Shown one piece after another: positions 15,342 to 19,959 of a stretch of 19,959 nt of DNA. Made by a program: the position numbers and the translations under genes. Origin of the DNA: Clostridia bacterium (GTDB lineage: Bacteria; Bacillota; Sulfobacillia; SLMV01). Every line of letters starts with the position of its first letter. The first letter of the stretch is position 1. The stretch spans positions 1 through 19,959 of the forward strand of contig SLMV01000085.1 of the NCBI GenBank assembly GCA_007133365.1, in the 5' to 3' direction. Under the pieces are notes generated by a model that ran no database searches, had not been told where the DNA came from, and saw only the letters and a list, made by a program, of their open reading frames with translations.

Positions 15342-16498
15342 ATGAGATGCGAGCGAGCTGTCTGGAATCCGATAACGGCTCCCAAAATACTGTAGAGGGC
15401 AGCGCCCGGTCCGAAAAGTTCAATCATCAAAACGGCTGCCGCTAATGGAGCGTTGATGACGGCACCGAGGCAGGCGGCCATTCCTGCTGCCGCCAACGCG
15501 GTAATTGAAAGCCCGGTGAAACTGGCGACGCCGTTGGCAACAAAGGTGCCAATGACGAGGGCAGGACCGATGACACCCCCACTGCCACCAGGGCCGACGG
15601 TGAGGGCCGTCGCCACTACCTTGCCGGCGGCCAGGCCCCAGGATCTCGCGCCTAAAACGGGTGTGATCGCCCATTCGCTAAGTGTTTCGACCATTCCCCA
15701 ACCTAATAGCTCTGGTCCTAGTACAAACCCTATAATTCCCGTAAGCGCACCGCCAACCATTATCCAAATGAAAAACCATGGAGAAGCGCGAAACGTCTGC
15801 TGGATGGCTCGAAATATTCGAACAAAAAAGATGCCAAAGCCGGCGGTAATAAAAGCGGTCAAACCGGCAGCGAAGAGCAGGCTGCTTTCGACGGTAAAGG
15901 GATGCCAAACAGGGAGTGAACCGCCCCATAACAGCACGGAAAAAGAAGTCCCGGCAACGCCTCCCAACACCCCAGGAAATACGCGTTCGTATTCCAAATG
16001 AGACGGGTGTAGGACTTCAACGGCCAGTAAACCGGCGGCAAGGGGGGTATGTAATAAAGCGCCTAACATTGCGGCGGCACCCGTGACCTGCAAACTTTGC
16101 CGTTCGGAGGGCGATAACCAAGACGGCCATTCGCGGTGCACCCCGTTTAGTCCAGCTCCCATGTAGATGGCGGGTCCGATCAAACCACCACTACCCCCGG
16201 AGCCAACGGTGAGAGTGGTGGCAATGAGTTTTGTTAGCGTCGAACCCAAAAGAGGGGGGCGCAGCGTGCCGTTGATCGAAGCGATGTATCGATCCGTTCC
16301 CACCCCAGCGGTGTGTGGCCATAGGTAGATGAACCCAGCCGCGACGGAAAGTCCAATGAAAGGAGAAAAGTAAGGGCCGAACCGAGAAATCATTAACGCA
16401 TTAAGCCCCGAGACTCCGGTTGTTAAGACGGCTGCTAACGTCGAAGCCACCAGACCGGTAACTGCGGCCATCATCAGCCATTTAACCAGTCGCACCAT
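15320..16498 (-). CDS. ClC-family chloride channel-like protein
   Basis: 392 aa, short for bacterial ClC proteins (about 400-470). GGGAGGTA at 16503-16510 precedes the ATG. The two halves repeat the same elements: TLTVGSGGSGGLIGPAIYMGA (96-116) with LGALLHTPLAAGLLAVEVL (145-163), and TALTVGPGGSGGVIGPALVIG (297-317) with LGAVINAPLAAAVLMIELF (344-362), as expected for inverted ClC halves. Tyr387 (IYNLL) fits the anion-coordinating tyrosine. However, the GREGP signature is GLIGP, so the gating Glu is Ile107. The inner proton Glu position is Val162, and the GSGIP serine is Val66. These changes point to channel-like or altered ion specificity rather than a Cl-/H+ antiporter. Its small membrane-protein neighbour is upstream on the same strand, with 89 bases between. 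Confidence 0.87.
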   Translation of the reverse strand: MVRLVKWLMMAAVTGLVASTLAAVLTTGVSGLNALMISRFGPYFSPFIGLSVAAGFIYLWPHTAGVGTDRYIASINGTLRPPLLGSTLTKLIATTLTVGSGGSGGLIGPAIYMGAGLNGVHREWPSWLSPSERQSLQVTGAAAMLGALLHTPLAAGLLAVEVLHPSHLEYERVFPGVLGGVAGTSFSVLLWGGSLPVWHPFTVESSLLFAAGLTAFITAGFGIFFVRIFRAIQQTFRASPWFFIWIMVGGALTGIIGFVLGPELLGWGMVETLSEWAITPVLGARSWGLAAGKVVATALTVGPGGSGGVIGPALVIGTFVANGVASFTGLSITALAAAGMAACLGAVINAPLAAAVLMIELFGPGAALYSILGAVIGFQTARSHLIYNLLNR

Positions 16499-16587
16499 TT
16501 ATGTACCTCCCACGGCCTACCTGATCATTATCCAACGAGGCGCTAAAAGCGCAAACGAACGAAGCGACATCAACGACACAAATGGTA

Positions 16588-16944
16588 TCATTCGAGGTCA
16601 TCACCACGGTACTTACGGTGGACGATGCCAAGAATCGCAAGCGGCCCCGCAATGCTAAACGCGCCCGCGATGAAAAGGAACCAAGGATCCGTCAGGTGAA
16701 ATAATGGAAAAGGTCCCTCTGCCACCCACTCGTAAAAATCGGGTGAAACACGAAGGGCCAGCAAAATGGCCAGTGGCCAGATAATAAATCCCATAATAAC
16801 CCCAAACGCACAGGCTAAGATGCGCTGACGTTGCTTGCCAACCCAATATAAGTAATGGGTCAGGAGGCGAAGGGAAAGCAGGCCCACCAGGGTGATAATG
16901 CCGGCGATGAGCACTGCGATTAACAAACGAAGTGGAATGGGCAA
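16588..16944 (-). CDS. Hypothetical three-helix membrane protein
   Basis: 118 aa from TTG at 16944; GGAAGGAG at 16952-16959 is 7 bases upstream. Three hydrophobic helices are visible at about residues 5-28 (LRLLIAVLIAGIITLVGLLS), 42-65 (ILACAFGVIMGFIIWPLAIL) and 87-108 (PWFLFIAGAFSIAGPLAILG), with a polar loop between the second and third and a short charged C-tail (HRKYRGDDLE). I do not recognise the family. It precedes the ClC-like gene on the same strand and may be co-transcribed with it, although 89 bases lie between. Promoter candidate at 17019-17046. Confidence 0.68.
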   Translation of the reverse strand: MPIPLRLLIAVLIAGIITLVGLLSLRLLTHYLYWVGKQRQRILACAFGVIMGFIIWPLAILLALRVSPDFYEWVAEGPFPLFHLTDPWFLFIAGAFSIAGPLAILGIVHRKYRGDDLE

Positions 16945-17018
16945 GACCGGACTCCTTCCAGATGGTTTTCGAAAACTGTGAACACGCCCTTGATACGGGC
17001 ATTATGGAATCCTACCTC

Positions 17019-17046
17019 ATCATACAACGGACCAAGACAGATTCAA
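17019..17046 (-). promoter_or_regulatory. Candidate promoter of the membrane protein/ClC pair
   Basis: On the minus strand, TTGAAT (17046-17041), 16-base spacer, TATGAT (17024-17019). Four of six matches in the -35 and five of six in the -10 box make this the best promoter-like pair in the window. It would place transcription start near 17012, about 70 bases before the TTG start at 16944. Confidence 0.5.
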
Positions 17047-17099
17047 AAGGAACAACGCGATGAAGAACGAAAGTAGAAGTAGAGAGGAGTTGAGGAGAG

Positions 17100-17984
17100 A
17101 TGAGTCAAACACAGGTCCGAAGTGATGAAGACTTAAGGCAAGTCCTTGAGCGCTTAAGCATCCGATCGGGACCCGTTTTCATTAAAGTGAATTGGACATC
17201 GCCGTTGGAAGGGATGTATACGGAGCGCCAAGTCCTTGAGCAATTTCTCGAGGTGCTGCCCCGTCCCGTCGTATTCGTCGAAGCCCATTCGGTTGGGCGA
17301 TTGGCCGGCAAGACGAACCTGGCCGATTTGCCGATTGAAATGGATGAATATCAGCGGATTATCCGAGCAGCCGATAAAGCATTTCTTAAAGAGACCGGGC
17401 TCGATACCTTGATGGAAGCGCCATCGGTTTCCTACTTCAATATTACGGAAGCTGTTTGGAAGGGACAATGTGTTCCCGGGCACGTTATTCAATCCGATCT
17501 CAAAAGCGCCGGTGAGGGGCCACTGAAGTTTCCCGAGTTCTATGATTATGTTCCGACCTGGCTGTACGAGCAACGGCATAAGGCCAGTTTTCTTAATCTC
17601 ACTCGCGTCAAAGTTCCCGCTGAAGATCATGGCGACTGGAGTCTTACGTTGAAGAATCTTTTCGGCTTGATCCCGGACCCTTATCGGATCAAGTATCATC
17701 GACAAGACTTACCCGGTGCCATCATTGATATTAACCGGATTTATCGCACGCTTTTTCCCGTCGTTGATATCGCCGAGGCACTCCATTGGGTGGTCATCTA
17801 TGATGAAGAAGGTGATCGTCGAGTGCCCTGGGGCCGTTACCGCTTGCTGCCTGGGAATGGTACGATCTTTTGGGGGCATGATCCCGTGGCGCTCGACTTG
17901 GAAGTGGGACGCCGATATGGTCGCAACCTTTCGAAACGACAGTTGATCCTGCGAGCCCAGGCGATGTTCACGGATGAGGGCTAA
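17100..17984 (+). CDS. DUF362-family protein
   Basis: 294 aa. GAGGAG-rich ribosome region at about 17082-17098. The family fits by IKVNWTSP (28-35), the acidic FVEAHSVGR (59-67) and the long signature LTRVKVPAEDHGDWSL followed by TLKNLFGLIP (about 167-192), then DIAEALHWVVIYDEE and a C-terminal GHDPVALDLEVGRRYG segment. Many DUF362 proteins carry a ferredoxin domain; this one has a single visible Cys (in KGQCVPGH) and no cluster motif, so it is the domain without Fe-S. Function is not established for the family. The stop overlaps the convergent ATPase stop by four bases (CTAA). Confidence 0.78.
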   Translation: MSQTQVRSDEDLRQVLERLSIRSGPVFIKVNWTSPLEGMYTERQVLEQFLEVLPRPVVFVEAHSVGRLAGKTNLADLPIEMDEYQRIIRAADKAFLKETGLDTLMEAPSVSYFNITEAVWKGQCVPGHVIQSDLKSAGEGPLKFPEFYDYVPTWLYEQRHKASFLNLTRVKVPAEDHGDWSLTLKNLFGLIPDPYRIKYHRQDLPGAIIDINRIYRTLFPVVDIAEALHWVVIYDEEGDRRVPWGRYRLLPGNGTIFWGHDPVALDLEVGRRYGRNLSKRQLILRAQAMFTDEG

Positions 17985-19870
17985 GAGCGGAATCGAAAGA
18001 GACGCAGGGAATTGGAAACGGCGAGCAGCGTAACGCCCACGTCGGCGAAAATTGCACTCCATAGGCCAGCCAACCCCAAAGCGCCTAATGTAAGAAAGAC
18101 TGCTTTTAGCCCTAGGGCGAGTGTGATGTTTTGAATGATGACATGACGGGTCTTCTTTGCGAGTCGCCGGGCGGCTACGAGGCGATTGAGATCGTCATCC
18201 ATAATGACCAGATCCGATGCTTCGAGTGCGGCATCACTCCCAAGCCCTCCCAGGGCGACGCCGACATCGGCAGCAGCGATAATGGGAGCATCATTGATTC
18301 CCTCTCCAACGTACATGATGCGCTGATTTTGCCGAAGGTCCTGTAATGCGCGCACTTTTTCGTCTGGCATAAGCCCGAATCGAAAGTCGGAGATGTCCAA
18401 TGCGTCTGCGATCGTTCGGGTTGCTTGTTCCGAATCCCCGGAAAGGATGGCCATCCGTTGAATGCCCTCGTCTCGCAGTTGTTGCAATACGGGAAGCGCT
18501 TCACAGCGCAGGCGATCGTTCAATTCGATCTGGCCAATTAACTGACCATTAAAGGCAACATAAGTTCTAGAAGCCATGGGATGATGAAGACGAATGTTCT
18601 CCCGCTCCATAAGTTTTGAGTTGCCAAGAACAATGCGATCACCTTCCACTTCCGATAAAATACCCTGCCCGGGAATTTCTTGATGAATCTTCGGGGCCGA
18701 TGATTTGTCTTCATCTTCGCCCTGGTGATATCGCCGTACAGCTTGGGCAACGGGGTGGCTGGAATATTGGGCGACGCCCTTTGCATACCGGAGCACTTGT
18801 TGCGATGTGAAACCCGTCTCGGGTCTCACGCGGCTGATTTCAATTTGGCCGCGGGTGAGGGTCCCGGTTTTGTCGAAGATGATGGATCGAACAGTGGGGA
18901 TGCGGTCGATGACTTCAGCGCCTTTGATGAGGATGCCAATTTGAGATGCTCTTCCAATGCCGGCATAGTAACCCATTGGGACCGAGATGACCAAGGCGCA
19001 AGGACATGAGATGACGAGCAGGATAAGGGCGCGATAGATCCAATCCGACCATGCGGCATCCGTTAATAAGAGCGGGGGAAGTGTTGCCAAAGCAAGGGCA
19101 CCGAAAACTACCACCGGTGTATAGTAACGGGCGAAACGCGTGATAAAGCGTTCGGTTTTTGCCTTTCGGGCCGAGGCTTCTTCGACTAATTGAACAATGC
19201 GGCTCACGGCGGAATGTTCTTCATCGCGTAAGACGTGGAGTCGGAGCATCCCTTCGTTATTAATGGAGCCGGCCAAGATTTCGTCGCCTGGCTCGACTGC
19301 CTGAGGCGTTGCTTCGCCGGTTAGGGCCGAGTTATCGACGGACGATGCGCCCGTAAGCACTCGGACATCGAGGGGTACGCGTTCCCCTGGGTGAAGAATG
19401 ATGGTGTCATCGGGTCGAATTCTATGAAGCGGACGGACCGTTTCACCGTTTTCATCTTCAATTCGTGCGGTTTCTGGCCGGAGCTCGAGCAATGACTTAA
19501 CCGAAGCGCGGGAGTCTTGGATGGCAACGTCCTGGAAGTATTCACCAATCGAGTAGAACAGCATGACGGCGACGGCTTCTGGGTACTCACCCAAAGCGAT
19601 AGCACCTAAAGTGGCAATCGTCATCAGGGTATATTCGTCAAAGATCAGACCCTTTCGCACATGCTGAAGAGCCCTCAACACGACCGGCAACCCAACGATC
19701 AGATAGGAAAGGGCAAAAAGAAAGAGGGAAAGGGCGGCATTGACCGTAACGTCCATCCATCCGAGAAACACGCCAAATGCTAGAAGGAGCCCCGACCAAG
19801 CGATCCGAGTGAGGGGACGACTAAACGAAAGCCAATGATTGTTCAGCAGTTTTCGCGTAATCCTCGCCAT
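17981..19870 (-). CDS. P1B-type Zn2+/Cd2+/Pb2+-exporting ATPase, no N-terminal metal domain
   Basis: 629 aa. Motifs: SALTGEATP (181-189, actuator), ISCPCALVIS with Cys289-Pro-Cys291 (metal site), DKTGTLT with the phosphorylated Asp333, SSHPVA with His372-Pro373 (the P1B HP motif), LSGD (476-479) and IFADVGVTLLAVSNSLRL with Asp610, typical of the Zn/Cd/Pb subgroup. It exports divalent metals using ATP at the cytoplasmic membrane. There is no GMTCxxC heavy-metal domain at the N-terminus, where CadA usually has one, so length is about 100 aa less. The hinge motif normally GDGxND reads VGEGINDAP: Glu523 replaces the Mg2+-ligand Asp. A GGGAGA ribosome site lies about 8 bases before the ATG. Confidence 0.92.
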   Translation of the reverse strand: MARITRKLLNNHWLSFSRPLTRIAWSGLLLAFGVFLGWMDVTVNAALSLFLFALSYLIVGLPVVLRALQHVRKGLIFDEYTLMTIATLGAIALGEYPEAVAVMLFYSIGEYFQDVAIQDSRASVKSLLELRPETARIEDENGETVRPLHRIRPDDTIILHPGERVPLDVRVLTGASSVDNSALTGEATPQAVEPGDEILAGSINNEGMLRLHVLRDEEHSAVSRIVQLVEEASARKAKTERFITRFARYYTPVVVFGALALATLPPLLLTDAAWSDWIYRALILLVISCPCALVISVPMGYYAGIGRASQIGILIKGAEVIDRIPTVRSIIFDKTGTLTRGQIEISRVRPETGFTSQQVLRYAKGVAQYSSHPVAQAVRRYHQGEDEDKSSAPKIHQEIPGQGILSEVEGDRIVLGNSKLMERENIRLHHPMASRTYVAFNGQLIGQIELNDRLRCEALPVLQQLRDEGIQRMAILSGDSEQATRTIADALDISDFRFGLMPDEKVRALQDLRQNQRIMYVGEGINDAPIIAAADVGVALGGLGSDAALEASDLVIMDDDLNRLVAARRLAKKTRHVIIQNITLALGLKAVFLTLGALGLAGLWSAIFADVGVTLLAVSNSLRLFRFRS

Positions 19871-19905
19871 TCACCAGTTCTCCCTTCATTGCTGCAAGCT
19901 TCGAT

Positions 19906-19937
19906 ATCCTAATGGTATCAGATGATGCTCGTTTCAA
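19906..19937 (-). promoter_or_regulatory. Candidate MerR-type promoter with dyad for the metal ATPase
   Basis: On the minus strand, TTGAAA (19937-19932), 20-base spacer, TAGGAT (19911-19906). The long spacer is characteristic of MerR-family (ZntR/CueR/CadR) promoters. An imperfect dyad GCATCA-TC-TGATAC (19928-19915, five of six pairs) is centred exactly on the middle of the spacer. The ATPase start is 35 bases downstream of the -10. No merR-like gene lies within the window. Confidence 0.42.
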
Positions 19938-19959
19938 GCCCGCCAGGAATGTCTCAAAC

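Noticed and set aside
16581..16590. AATGGTATCA, also at 19911-19920, as a shared operator
   Set aside because: Only ten bases, differently placed relative to genes; chance is a sufficient explanation.

Overview
The window reads as chromosomal DNA of a Gram-positive-type bacterium, most likely Bacillota. Genes have strong AGGAGG-like ribosome binding sites and ATG, GTG and TTG starts. Gene content includes an SLH-domain secreted protein, a PatB/MalY-type C-S lyase, CcdA with a membrane-anchored thioredoxin-like protein, a membrane pyrophosphatase and an Eis-type acetyltransferase. The tungsten-type AOR, the isoprenoid reductase and the pyrophosphatase would fit a thermophilic or energy-limited lineage, but that is inference and I cannot name a genus. 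I see no rRNA, tRNA, CRISPR array, transposase or phage gene.

Layout. (1) 1-4925, minus strand: a tightly coupled operon. A tiny aromatic-rich leader ORF is followed by a PatB/MalY aminotransferase-fold lyase, a four-cluster ferredoxin, an aldehyde:ferredoxin oxidoreductase (AOR), a MoaD-like protein ending in Gly-Gly, and an SLH-domain secreted protein cut by the window edge. Stops and starts overlap by 1, 1 and 4 bases. (2) 5028-6975, plus: a small membrane protein with a charged, coiled-coil tail and a 12-helix MFS exporter. (3) 7009-8083: a minus-strand CPBP-family membrane protease whose leader can form alternative RNA stems. (4) 8084-10419, plus: an FAD-dependent geranylgeranyl-reductase-like enzyme, CcdA and a TlpA/ResA-like thioredoxin. 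(5) 10420-11085, minus: a compact kinase-fold protein. (6) 11233-12447, plus: an Eis-type GNAT. (7) 12899-14857, plus: a K+-dependent-type membrane pyrophosphatase preceded by a 451-base gap and followed by weak small ORFs. (8) 15320-16944, minus: a ClC-family protein without the usual gating glutamate and a small membrane protein. (9) 17100-17984, plus: a DUF362 protein. (10) 17981-19870, minus: a P1B-type Zn/Cd/Pb ATPase with a 20-base-spacer promoter.

How the genes work together. The AOR block is the clearest functional unit. The AOR should oxidise aldehydes (or reduce acids) with ferredoxin-type electron transfer through the adjacent Fe-S protein, and the MoaD-like protein probably serves pterin-cofactor sulfuration. 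The PatB-like enzyme could either feed sulfur to that step or act upstream in amino acid breakdown. CcdA and the thioredoxin form an extracytoplasmic thiol-reduction pair. The pyrophosphatase, ClC protein and metal ATPase are ion-transport genes with no visible link to each other. Convergent genes abut or overlap at their stops (10419/10420 and 17981-17984), and I see no convincing intrinsic terminator in the window.
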